From NCBI RefSeq assembly GCF_029889805.1, contig NZ_JARANT010000005.1:1-52712 (forward strand): a stretch of DNA of 52,712 nt, written 5' to 3'. Source of the stretch: Halorubrum sp. Boch-26 (GTDB lineage: Archaea > Halobacteriota > Halobacteria > Halobacteriales > Haloferacaceae). A model generated the notes under the pieces. The model saw only the letters and a program-made list of their open reading frames with translations. It searched no databases and was not told the DNA's origin. A program made the position numbers and the translations under genes. Of this stretch, positions 8,131 through 14,672 are shown piece by piece (position 1 is the first letter of the stretch; every line of letters begins with the position of its first letter).

Positions 8131-8874
8131 ATGGCACGCGTCACGGTCTGGAACGAGTACCGCCACGAGCGCGAGAGCGACGTCGTCGCCGACCTCTACC
8201 CCGACGGGATCCACGCGGTCCTCGCGGAGGTGTTCGAGGAAGCGGGCCACGAGGTCCGCACCGCCACGCTCGACGAGGGGCCGGAGCACGGGCTCACCGA
8301 GGAGGTCTTGGCCGACACCGACGTGCTCACCTGGTGGGGCCACGCCGCCCACGACGAGGTGCGCGACGAGGTCGTCGACCGAGTCCGCGAGCGCGTGCTC
8401 GACGGGATGGGGCTCTTGGTGCTCCACTCCGCGCACTACTCGAAGGTTTTCAAGAAGCTCATGGGCACGAGCTGCTCGCTGAAGTGGCGCGAGGCCGCCG
8501 AGACGGAGCGGCTGTGGACGATCGAACCGGGCCACCCGATCGCCGACGGGATCGGCGAGTACATCGAGGTCGAGGAGGCGGAGATGTACGGCGAGCGGTT
8601 CGATATTCCCGCCCCGGACACGCTCGTGTTCAACTCCTGGTTCGCCGGCGGCGAGACGTTCCGCTCCGGCTGCTGTTACCGCCGCGGCAACGGGAAGGTG
8701 TTCTACTTCCGCCCGGGCCACGAGACGTACCCGGTGTACTACAACGACGACGTCCGGCGGGTGCTCCGCAACGCGGTCGGCTGGGCGGAACCGGGCGACG
8801 GCCCAACGCCTGAGTTCGGCAACGCCGACCCGATCGAAGAGATAGACACGAGCGACGACCGGACGGTTCACTGA
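8131..8874 (+). CDS. ThuA-domain (trehalose-utilisation-like) protein
   Basis: A 247-residue protein with the ThuA fold, a glutamine-amidotransferase-like alpha/beta domain. Characteristic parts are [13 protein letters not shown] at the start, [12 protein letters not shown] (about 69-80), a central [13 protein letters not shown] strand and loop, the Glu/His segment [11 protein letters not shown], and a C-terminal [16 protein letters not shown]. ThuA proteins are associated with sugar metabolism, but their reaction is not well defined. ATG 8131 fits the family start. No sugar genes adjoin it; the nearest neighbour, convergent, is a glycosidase-like protein, so a carbohydrate role is possible but unproven. 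Confidence 0.85.
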   Translation: MARVTVWNEYRHERESDVVADLYPDGIHAVLAEVFEEAGHEVRTATLDEGPEHGLTEEVLADTDVLTWWGHAAHDEVRDEVVDRVRERVLDGMGLLVLHSAHYSKVFKKLMGTSCSLKWREAAETERLWTIEPGHPIADGIGEYIEVEEAEMYGERFDIPAPDTLVFNSWFAGGETFRSGCCYRRGNGKVFYFRPGHETYPVYYNDDVRRVLRNAVGWAEPGDGPTPEFGNADPIEEIDTSDDRTVH

Positions 8875-9135
8875 CCGGGCGCGAGCGAGGTCGTCGGCAG
8901 AATCAATATCGACGGCGGCCGCCCGCACGTGACGCGCCGAGCCGGCGGCTCACGACTGTAGGGCGACCGCCGCTACGGCGCGGACGTTGAAAGGCGACCG
9001 CCTCGCGCGAACGCGAGACGACCGGTGTGTCGCACGCCGGCGGCCGGTCGAGTAGCCGTCGGCCGCGGCGGTATATAAACCCTCGTTCGTGGGGACGGGG
9101 AGGGCGGACCGGCGGGGCGAGACCGGCGGCTCCCG
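8875..9135. other. Convergent intergenic region with hairpins and an orphan TATA box
   Basis: This 261-nt gap separates two convergent genes. It contains a GAGCC-GGC-GGCTC hairpin (8939-8951), a CTCGCG-CGAA-CGCGAG hairpin (9002-9017) and the strong TATA-like sequence TATATAAA (9072-9079). No reading frame in it looks like a real protein. Confidence 0.5.
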
Positions 9136-9996
9136 TCAGTCGGGGCGGTGGACCTCGCCGTCGCGTCCGTCGGCGTCCTTCCGGCGGAGCGCGGCGGCCG
9201 CGTTGTTGGCGTCGTAGCCGAAGAAGACGTCCTTCGCGTACGTCTCTGCGACCTCGGTCGCGTGGATCAGGTCGTCGACGGCGACGTCGACCGCGTACAG
9301 CTCCAGTGAGAACGGCGTCTCCGGCGGCGCGCCGTGGACGTCGTAGTCGCCGCCGAGCCGCGTCCGGAAGCCGCGGGCGATGGTCTCCAGCCAGTAGGTC
9401 GTCGCGTACTCGGTGTCGTACAGGGGGACGACGAACTCGTCGACGTGCTCCGAGAGCCGGTCGAGGTCGAGCCCGGCGCGCGCCCGGAGGTGGCCCGGAT
9501 ACGGGTCGGGATACAGCGTGAGCAGCAGGCGGCCGGGGACCAGCTCGGCGGCGTCGGCGACGAACTCGGTGATGACGTCGGCGCGCCAGTCGCTCCACCG
9601 CTCGCGGTCGCTCTCGGCGAACAGCCGCTCGCAGCGGTCACACCGACAGAACCCCTCGCGCGGGAACCCCACGTCGTCGAGGCGCACGTCGTCGCTCTCG
9701 GCGGCGCAGTCCTCGATTATCTCCGAGAGCCCCGCCCGGTACTCCGGGTGGGTCGGGCAGATGTACGCCCAGTCGAAGTAGTCGCGGTCGCGGGTCGCCG
9801 GCTCGCCGCGCTCGTCGACGGGGACGAGGTCGGGGTTCTCGGCCGCCGCGGCGTTGTCCCCGAAACACGACACCATGTTCACCGCGTTCGGGAGCGGCTC
9901 GGCCGCGCGCCCCGTGACGTCTTTCACCTCGTAGAAGCCGAGGTCGAACGGCTCCATCTCGACCTCGTCGGCGTTGCGCGTGACGACCCCGTACAT
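9136..9996 (-). CDS. Conserved protein resembling TIM-barrel glycoside hydrolases
   Basis: A 286-residue soluble protein. Strand-like segments that could form a barrel include MYGVVTRN, YFDWAYICPTHPEYR, VRLDDVGFP, LLLTLYPDPYPG, VDEFVVPLYD and VFFGYDANN. The Asp-Asp pair in LDDVGFP sits where some putative glycosidase families carry acidic catalytic residues. A Cys cluster CRCDRC (117-122) follows and recalls the Cys motifs of GH10-like hypothetical enzymes. No signal peptide is seen, so it acts in the cytoplasm if real. The fold is inferred from pattern only. A T-rich TATA box lies at 10021-10026, shared with an upstream hairpin. Confidence 0.6.
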   Translation of the reverse strand: MYGVVTRNADEVEMEPFDLGFYEVKDVTGRAAEPLPNAVNMVSCFGDNAAAAENPDLVPVDERGEPATRDRDYFDWAYICPTHPEYRAGLSEIIEDCAAESDDVRLDDVGFPREGFCRCDRCERLFAESDRERWSDWRADVITEFVADAAELVPGRLLLTLYPDPYPGHLRARAGLDLDRLSEHVDEFVVPLYDTEYATTYWLETIARGFRTRLGGDYDVHGAPPETPFSLELYAVDVAVDDLIHATEVAETYAKDVFFGYDANNAAAALRRKDADGRDGEVHRPD

Positions 9997-10020
9997 ACCC
10001 GTCGCTACGCGAGTGACGAA

Positions 10021-10046
10021 TAAAAACTGCGGGCATCCGCCCGCAG
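10021..10046 (-). terminator. Hairpin plus T-run terminator overlapping the next promoter
   Basis: Read on the minus strand, an 8-bp perfect stem (CTGCGGGC, loop GGAT, GCCCGCAG; 10027-10046) is followed at once by TTTTTATTCG. This is an intrinsic-terminator shape placed after the small membrane protein gene, 44 nt past its stop. The same TTTTTATT is 25-32 nt before ATG 9996, the expected TATA position for the next minus-strand gene. Confidence 0.65.
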
Positions 10047-10089
10047 GGAGACGGTCGGGGATCGATACGGCTCAGTCCGGAGTCGGTCG

Positions 10090-10194
10090 CTACTCGACGG
10101 TCACCGGCTCCTTGTCGCCGGCGAACATGAAGTACGCGAGCGCGACGAGCGACAGGACCAGGACGAGCTTCACTTTCTTGCTCATGTCAGACAT
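10090..10194 (-). CDS. Small single-pass membrane protein (34 aa)
   Basis: A minus-strand reading frame from ATG 10194 to TAG 10090 gives MSDMSKKVKLVLVLSLVALA followed by YFMFAGDKEPVTVE. This is a short positively charged N-terminus, one hydrophobic helix of about 17 residues and an acidic tail, a sensible inside-to-outside topology for a single-span protein. ATG 10185 is an alternative start. The gene lies 84 nt downstream of pyrI on the same strand and is followed by a hairpin with a T-run, which supports it being the end of a real transcript. No function can be assigned. The ordered features make it more credible than a chance frame. Confidence 0.65.
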   Translation of the reverse strand: MSDMSKKVKLVLVLSLVALAYFMFAGDKEPVTVE

Positions 10195-10278
10195 CTCGGG
10201 CGGCGGGCGCTAAAACCTACCGGAGCGTCGGACGCATCGCGGAGGCGGTCAGGGATGAACCGGGCGACTCCGCGGGCC

Positions 10279-10737
10279 TCACACGTCGATGTGGTCGGCG
10301 ATGTCGGCGCGCAGGATGGTCGAGCAGTAGTCGCAGCGGACGCCGTCGGCGACGACGTCGAACCGGGTATCGACGGGTTCGTCGGCGTTCGTGATGCAGT
10401 TCCGGTTCGGACACGAGAGCACGCCGGTCACCGAGTCGGGACGCGTCACCCGGTTCTTCTCGACGACCTCGAAGTCGCGGACGATGTTGATCGTCGCCTC
10501 GGGCGCGATGAGCGAGAGCACGTCGACCTCGGACTGCGAGAGCTCCCGCTCCTCGACTTTCACGATGTCCTTCCGGCCGAGACGGTCAGAGGGGACGTTC
10601 ATTCCGACGGAGACGCCGAATCCCTCGGAGCCGTCGATACCCAAAATCGCGAGCACGTTGAGCGCCTGCCCGCCCTCGACGTGGTCGATCACGGTGCCGT
10701 CGCGGATCTTCGAGACGCGGAGCTCGTGCTCGCTCAT
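10279..10737 (-). CDS. pyrI: Aspartate carbamoyltransferase regulatory chain
   Basis: The regulatory subunit of aspartate transcarbamoylase, which binds nucleotides and joins the catalytic trimers. The 152-residue protein has the nucleotide-binding N-terminal domain with [11 protein letters not shown] and [15 protein letters not shown]. Its C-terminal zinc domain has four Cys ligands at about 109, 114, 135 and 138 (CPNRNC and CDYC). Its ATG overlaps the TGA of pyrB by four bases (ATGA), so the two are translationally coupled and made in matched amounts. It feeds pyrimidine synthesis. Identification is firm. Confidence 0.97.
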   Translation of the reverse strand: MSEHELRVSKIRDGTVIDHVEGGQALNVLAILGIDGSEGFGVSVGMNVPSDRLGRKDIVKVEERELSQSEVDVLSLIAPEATINIVRDFEVVEKNRVTRPDSVTGVLSCPNRNCITNADEPVDTRFDVVADGVRCDYCSTILRADIADHIDV

Positions 10738-11675
10738 CGGTCCACCTCCATGCCCTCGGCGGCCTCGGCGTTCTCCATGAGCGTGTCGAGCAGCGCCATC
10801 CGTACCGGGATTCCGTTGTGCGCCTGCTCGAAGTAGCGGGCGTGGTCGGTCTCGTCGACATCGGGCGCGATCTCGTCGACGCGCGGGAGCGGATGCATCA
10901 CGGTGAGGTCCTCGGACGCGTCTTCGAGCGTCTCGGCGTCGATCCGATACTCGCCGGCGACGCGGTGATACTCGTTCTCGTCGGGGAACCGCTCCTTCTG
11001 GATCCGGGTGACGTATAACACGTCGAGTTCGCCGATCACGTCCTCTAAATCGGTGTGCTCGCGCATCTGTGCGCCGGTTTCGTGGAGGTCGAACCGGACC
11101 GACCGCGGAAGCCGCAGCGACTCCGGACTGATGAAGTGCTGGTTGGCGTCGAAGTTCGTGAGCGCCGCGGCCAGCGAGTGAACCGTGCGGCCGTACTTCA
11201 GGTCGCCCATGATTCCGACGGTGAGGTCGTCGAGCCCGTGGTTCTCTCGGATCGTGTGGAGGTCGAGGAGGGTCTGTGAGGGGTGTTGTCCGGCGCCATC
11301 GCCCGCGTTGACGACGGGGACGGAGACGTTCTCGGCAGCCAGCGTCGCGGCGCCCTCGCTCGGGTGTCTGAGGACGAGCGCGTCCGCGTAGCCCTCGATG
11401 ACGCGGACGGTGTCCGAGAGCGACTCCCCCTTCGACACGGACGAGGAGTCGACGTCGCCCATGCCGACGGTGTTCATGCCGAGGCGTTTGGCCGCGCTGT
11501 CGAAGCTCATCCGGGTGCGCGTGCTCGGCTCGAAGAAACAGAGCGCGAGCACGCGCCCGGCGTGCCGGTCCGCGTAGGCGGCGGGGTCGTCGGCGACCGC
11601 CCGGGCCCGGTCGAGCACCGCCTCGATGTCATCCCGCGAGAGCTGCGTCGCGGTGATGAGGTGGTCCTGACGCAT
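10734..11675 (-). CDS. pyrB: Aspartate carbamoyltransferase catalytic chain
   Basis: Condenses carbamoyl phosphate with aspartate in the first committed step of pyrimidine synthesis. The 313-residue protein shows carbamoyl-phosphate-binding [12 protein letters not shown] (47-58), the SKGES loop (81-85), HPSQT (131-135), KYGRTVHS (160-167) and HPLPRVDEI (261-269). ATG 11675 starts the normal [14 protein letters not shown]-terminus; upstream in-frame codons are not family-like. pyrI follows with a four-base overlap. The region before it (11676-11862) has no strong TATA box in the minus direction, so its promoter is uncertain. Confidence 0.97.
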   Translation of the reverse strand: MRQDHLITATQLSRDDIEAVLDRARAVADDPAAYADRHAGRVLALCFFEPSTRTRMSFDSAAKRLGMNTVGMGDVDSSSVSKGESLSDTVRVIEGYADALVLRHPSEGAATLAAENVSVPVVNAGDGAGQHPSQTLLDLHTIRENHGLDDLTVGIMGDLKYGRTVHSLAAALTNFDANQHFISPESLRLPRSVRFDLHETGAQMREHTDLEDVIGELDVLYVTRIQKERFPDENEYHRVAGEYRIDAETLEDASEDLTVMHPLPRVDEIAPDVDETDHARYFEQAHNGIPVRMALLDTLMENAEAAEGMEVDR

Positions 11676-11831
11676 CGTCGGAGAAGGGGGTTGGCACGGT
11701 CTTGAATCCCTCGGCTTGGCCACCAACGAAGGTGTTCACGTCCGTGGGGATCGATGCGAGCAACGGCTTCGAGATTCGCAGAACGCGGTGTGCGTTCGCA
11801 CGGTCCACGTCCCCGCGACTGGCGGCCGCAC

Positions 11832-11838
11832 TTATAAA
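11832..11838 (+). promoter_or_regulatory. TATA box of the ASCH-domain gene
   Basis: TTATAAA is 25-31 nt before ATG 11863 and indicates a leaderless transcript. The rest of 11676-11831 shows nothing I can assign. Confidence 0.65.
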
Positions 11839-11862
11839 ACGATCCGTACCTAACCACGCCCT

Positions 11863-12183
11863 ATGAGCGAGAGCGATCCGGCCGACCTGCTTCCGAACGA
11901 CCGCGTGAAGCAGGCGGCGCTCGACGGCGACGTGACGCAGCTCCACCGCGGGAATCAGTACGGCCATGCGGGCGACACGTTCGAGATCGACGGGGTGTCC
12001 TTCGAGCTCACCGAGGTCGCCGAGCGCACACTCGGCGACATGACCGACGCCGACGCGAAGCGGGAGGGGTCGCCGTCGCTGGAGGCGTACAAAGAGCGGA
12101 TGGTCCGCGCGCACGGCGGGAACTTCGACTGGGACGACGACGCCGACGTGGTGCGGCACCAGTTCGAGCGCGTCGACGAATAG
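11863..12183 (+). CDS. ASCH/PUA-like domain protein
   Basis: A compact 106-residue acidic protein. The segment GDTFEIDGVSFELTEVAERTLGDMTDADAKREGSPSLEAYKE (about 37-79) has the ASCH pattern: a short beta-barrel strand pair, then a conserved helix-loop that ends in a Ser-Leu-Glu motif. ASCH domains belong to the PUA-like group and are thought to bind RNA or modified nucleosides; the specific ligand here is unknown. It is preceded by a clear TATA box and transcribed away from pyrB. No signal or membrane segment is present. Confidence 0.75.
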   Translation: MSESDPADLLPNDRVKQAALDGDVTQLHRGNQYGHAGDTFEIDGVSFELTEVAERTLGDMTDADAKREGSPSLEAYKERMVRAHGGNFDWDDDADVVRHQFERVDE

Positions 12184-12217
12184 GGAGTCTGAGAGAGAAG
12201 AGCGAGACCGAGACGGC

Positions 12218-12562
12218 TCAGTCGTCGTCCGCGGTCGCGCTGTCGTCCGCGCCGCGCCCGTCGGTCGCCGCGTCGTCTTCGATGCTCGGCGGGTACTTCC
12301 CGCGGTCCAGTTTCAGGTCGGACTGCGGGCGCGCCATGCAGGTGAGCGCGTACTCCTCGGCCTCCTCGTCGGTGAGCCCGCGGGCCGCCGGCTGGGTCAC
12401 CTCGCCCTCGACGATCTCGGCGGAGCAGGCGAGGCACATCCCGACGCGGCAGGAGTACTCCTGGGCGATCCCCTCCTCGATGCAGGAGCTGAGGATCGTC
12501 TCCGTGTCGGCCACCTCGATCGTCTCGCCGGTGCCGACGAACTCGACGGCGTACTCGGTCAT
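12218..12562 (-). CDS. [2Fe-2S] ferredoxin, plant type
   Basis: A 114-residue electron carrier. Cluster ligands are Cys 38, 43 and 46 (CRVGMCLAC) and Cys 75 (ALTCMARP), the C-x4-C-x2-C...C arrangement of plant-type ferredoxins. An extra Cys lies at 27. The protein lacks the long N-terminal acidic insertion of the main haloarchaeal ferredoxin, so it is probably an accessory paralogue with a specific partner. Its C-terminal 25 residues are an acidic disordered tail. ATG 12562 is preceded by an A/T-rich TATA element at 12584-12592, suggesting a leaderless transcript. Confidence 0.92.
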   Translation of the reverse strand: MTEYAVEFVGTGETIEVADTETILSSCIEEGIAQEYSCRVGMCLACSAEIVEGEVTQPAARGLTDEEAEEYALTCMARPQSDLKLDRGKYPPSIEDDAATDGRGADDSATADDD

Positions 12563-12583
12563 GGCGCGGAGTACCAGCCGACC

Positions 12584-12592
12584 AATAAAAAA
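12584..12592 (-). promoter_or_regulatory. TATA box of the ferredoxin gene
   Basis: On the minus strand TTTTTTATT lies 22-30 nt before ATG 12562. The remaining bases up to 12780 are AT-rich with no visible gene. Confidence 0.55.
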
Positions 12593-12790
12593 GGGTTCCC
12601 CTCGATCGCGTCGTCGTCGCGGGGACGGAAGATAGAAGCGGGAGAGAGACCCGTAGACCGATCGAACAGAAATGCCGTGTGATAGAACAACAATATCGCT
12701 CACTGTGATACCGACGCCATCTAGTAGTTGAACGGCATAATTGAGGCCTATATGGCTCTAAATAAGTGAATTACGTTCCAACAACAGGCC

Positions 12791-12812
12791 TTATACGTCG
12801 TCTAGTATAATG
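12791..12812 (+). promoter_or_regulatory. Promoter of the four-helix membrane protein
   Basis: Two TATA-like elements, TTATAC (12791-12796) and AGTATAATG (12804-12812), stand 33-38 and 17-25 nt before ATG 12829 in an unusually AT-rich stretch (about 12660-12830). Confidence 0.45.
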
Positions 12813-12828
12813 CTATATTGTCACAAGT

Positions 12829-13206
12829 ATGCAAGACACAGTGACAGACGAACGAGAGTCACTCAGCCGGCTCCAGTGGCTGGCGGTTTCGTTGGTCGTT
12901 ATTACCGGCGTTCTCCACGTGTACGCTGGCGTCATCGAGGGTCGGATCCCCGTTGCGCTCGCGGGCTTCGGCTACGCCGGCGCGCTCGCGTTGTTCTTCG
13001 TCGGCTATCGGCGGCGACTGCTGTACTTGATCGGGGTACCGTACACGGCCGTCCAGATCCCGATCTGGCTCGTGGCCAAGTCGGAATACGGCGTCGTCGA
13101 TTACGTCGATAAGGCCACTCAAGTCGTCCTGATACTCGTGTTGGGGTACCTCTATCTGAGCGCGCGGTTCGGACCTGCCGACGCCTCGGCGACAGCAGCG
13201 AACTGA
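12829..13206 (+). CDS. Four-helix membrane protein of unknown function
   Basis: A 125-residue integral membrane protein. After a polar N-terminus (1-13) come four hydrophobic segments at about 16-36, 42-59, 63-82 and 96-112, with positive YRRR after the second, consistent with both ends in the cytoplasm. I do not recognise the family with confidence; similar small four-helix proteins are common in haloarchaea. Its codons use more A/T than the neighbours, and it sits behind an AT-rich promoter. It is transcribed away from the ferredoxin gene and 100 nt upstream of mvaD. Confidence 0.8.
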   Translation: MQDTVTDERESLSRLQWLAVSLVVITGVLHVYAGVIEGRIPVALAGFGYAGALALFFVGYRRRLLYLIGVPYTAVQIPIWLVAKSEYGVVDYVDKATQVVLILVLGYLYLSARFGPADASATAAN

Positions 13207-13306
13207 CCGGCAGCATCGTCGGGGTCGAGTCAGACGCCCGTCTGGACCGTCCCGCTCTATTCTGTGCATCGCAACGACTAATCCCCCGCCGGACGCTTCC
13301 CGAGGT

Positions 13307-14305
13307 ATGACCGAGAAGGCCACCGCGCGAGCCCACCCGATTCAGGGGCTCGTCAAGTACCACGGAATGCGCGACCCGGAGCTCCGGCTCCCGTACCACG
13401 ACAGCATCAGCCTCTGTACCGCGCCGACCGCGACGACGACGACGGTCGAGTGGCAGCCCGACGCGAGCGAGGACACGTACGTCATCGGCGGTGAGGAAGT
13501 CGACGGGCGCGCCGAGGAGCGCATCGACATGGTCGTCGACCACGTCCGCGAGCGCGCCGGGACCGACGCCGCGGTCCGGCTGGAGAGCGAGAACTCCTTC
13601 CCGTCGAACATCGGCTTCGGCTCCTCGTCGTCCGGGTTCGCGGCCGCCGCGCTCGCGCTCGTCGAGGCCGCCGGTCTCGACCTCTCGCTCCCCGAGGTCT
13701 CTACGATCGCCCGCCGCGGCTCCTCCTCCGCGGCCCGCTCCGTGACGGGCGCGTACTCCCGTCTCGACGCCGGTCTCAACGACGAGGACTGCCGCTCGCA
13801 CCGACTCGACGTGGGCGTGAGCGAGGACGGCTTCGACCCCGAGGAGGACCTCCGGATCGTCGCCGCACACGTTCCCGCGTACAAGGAGACGGAAGAGGCC
13901 CACCGCGAGGCCGCCGCGAGCCACATGATGCAGGCGCGGACCGCCCACGTCCAGGACCAACTGGTCGAGATGACCGACGCGCTCCGCGAGGGCGACTTCG
14001 ACCGGATCTTCGGGACCGCCGAGCACGACTCGCTCTCGCTGACGGCCACCACCATGACCGGACCCGCGGGGTGGGTGTACTGGCAGCCCGAGACGATCGC
14101 CGTCTTCAACGCGGTCCGCGAACTCCGAGAGGACGGCGTCCCCGTCTACTTCTCGACGGACACCGGCGCCTCGGTGTACGTGAACACGCTGGCCGACCAC
14201 GCCGAGGAAGTCGAGAGTCGAATCGCCGAGGTCGGCATCGACACCGACGTCTGGGCGGTCGGCGGCCCGGCGCGCGTCCTCGACGAGAGCGAGGCGCTGT
14301 TTTAA
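13307..14305 (+). CDS. mvaD: Phosphomevalonate/diphosphomevalonate decarboxylase (mevalonate pathway)
   Basis: A GHMP-superfamily enzyme of isoprenoid synthesis, needed for archaeal membrane lipids. The 332-residue protein has the decarboxylase N-terminus with HPIQGLVKYHGMRD, the ATP loop FPSNIGFGSSSSGFAAA (about 101-117), RRGSSSAARS and a late DTGASVYVNT motif. In Haloferax the homologue works on mevalonate 5-phosphate, feeding isopentenyl phosphate kinase, so that substrate is likely here too. The TAA stop lies within a TTTAAA that is the edge of dispersed repeat copy B. Substrate assignment is from homologues; the family is clear. Confidence 0.9.
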   Translation: MTEKATARAHPIQGLVKYHGMRDPELRLPYHDSISLCTAPTATTTTVEWQPDASEDTYVIGGEEVDGRAEERIDMVVDHVRERAGTDAAVRLESENSFPSNIGFGSSSSGFAAAALALVEAAGLDLSLPEVSTIARRGSSSAARSVTGAYSRLDAGLNDEDCRSHRLDVGVSEDGFDPEEDLRIVAAHVPAYKETEEAHREAAASHMMQARTAHVQDQLVEMTDALREGDFDRIFGTAEHDSLSLTATTMTGPAGWVYWQPETIAVFNAVRELREDGVPVYFSTDTGASVYVNTLADHAEEVESRIAEVGIDTDVWAVGGPARVLDESEALF

Positions 14306-14577
14306 ATAGAAGCCGCAGTGCGGTGGCGCGTGCCGATGAGCGCCCGAAGGGCGCGAATCGCACGCGCGAGGGAGTCGGTCGCCCGAGCGAGGCGATGGGC
14401 GACCGACGAGGCTGGGGAGGCCGTGAGGTGCGGTGCTGTTGCGGGCGGGCGGGACGCAAAGGGGCAGCCGTGAGGACGAAGCCTGACGACGAAAGCACCG
14501 CAGGAACGAGCAACGCGAGTGACGAGGAGCGCAGCGAGTCACCCGAGTCCTCGCGACTGGGGCTTTGAAGGCCTTCA
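14303..14577 (-). repeat. Dispersed intergenic repeat, copy B (inverted relative to copy A)
   Basis: Read on the minus strand this region starts CCTTCAAAGCCCCAGTCGCG (about 14570) and ends in TTTAAA at the mvaD stop. It repeats, in the same order, the blocks of copy A at 7805-8052. A palindrome TGAAGGCCTTCA (14566-14577) marks its right edge, and a further inverted repeat CCGTTT-AAA-AAACGG lies at 14596-14610. There is no transposase or persuasive protein. The two copies differ by many substitutions and a longer tail in B, so this is an old family. Confidence 0.75.
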
Positions 14578-14595
14578 CCGCCGATCCTCAATCAG

Positions 14596-14610
14596 CCGTT
14601 TAAAAAACGG
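14596..14610. terminator. AT-cored inverted repeat between convergent mvaD and phr
   Basis: CCGTTT-AAA-AAACGG is a perfect 6-bp stem with A/T-rich centre, the same core as the terminal palindrome of repeat copy A. It may end transcripts arriving from either side. Confidence 0.4.
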
Positions 14611-14672
14611 GCGCAGTGGGCTTTGGCGGTGTTCGCCGCCACGGTCCCGACGCGCACGCCGACACCGTTCAA

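Noticed and set aside
12600-12790. A small gene in the AT-rich gap between ferredoxin and the four-helix protein
   Set aside because: No frame with a plausible start and ordered sequence was found; the region looks like promoter sequence.
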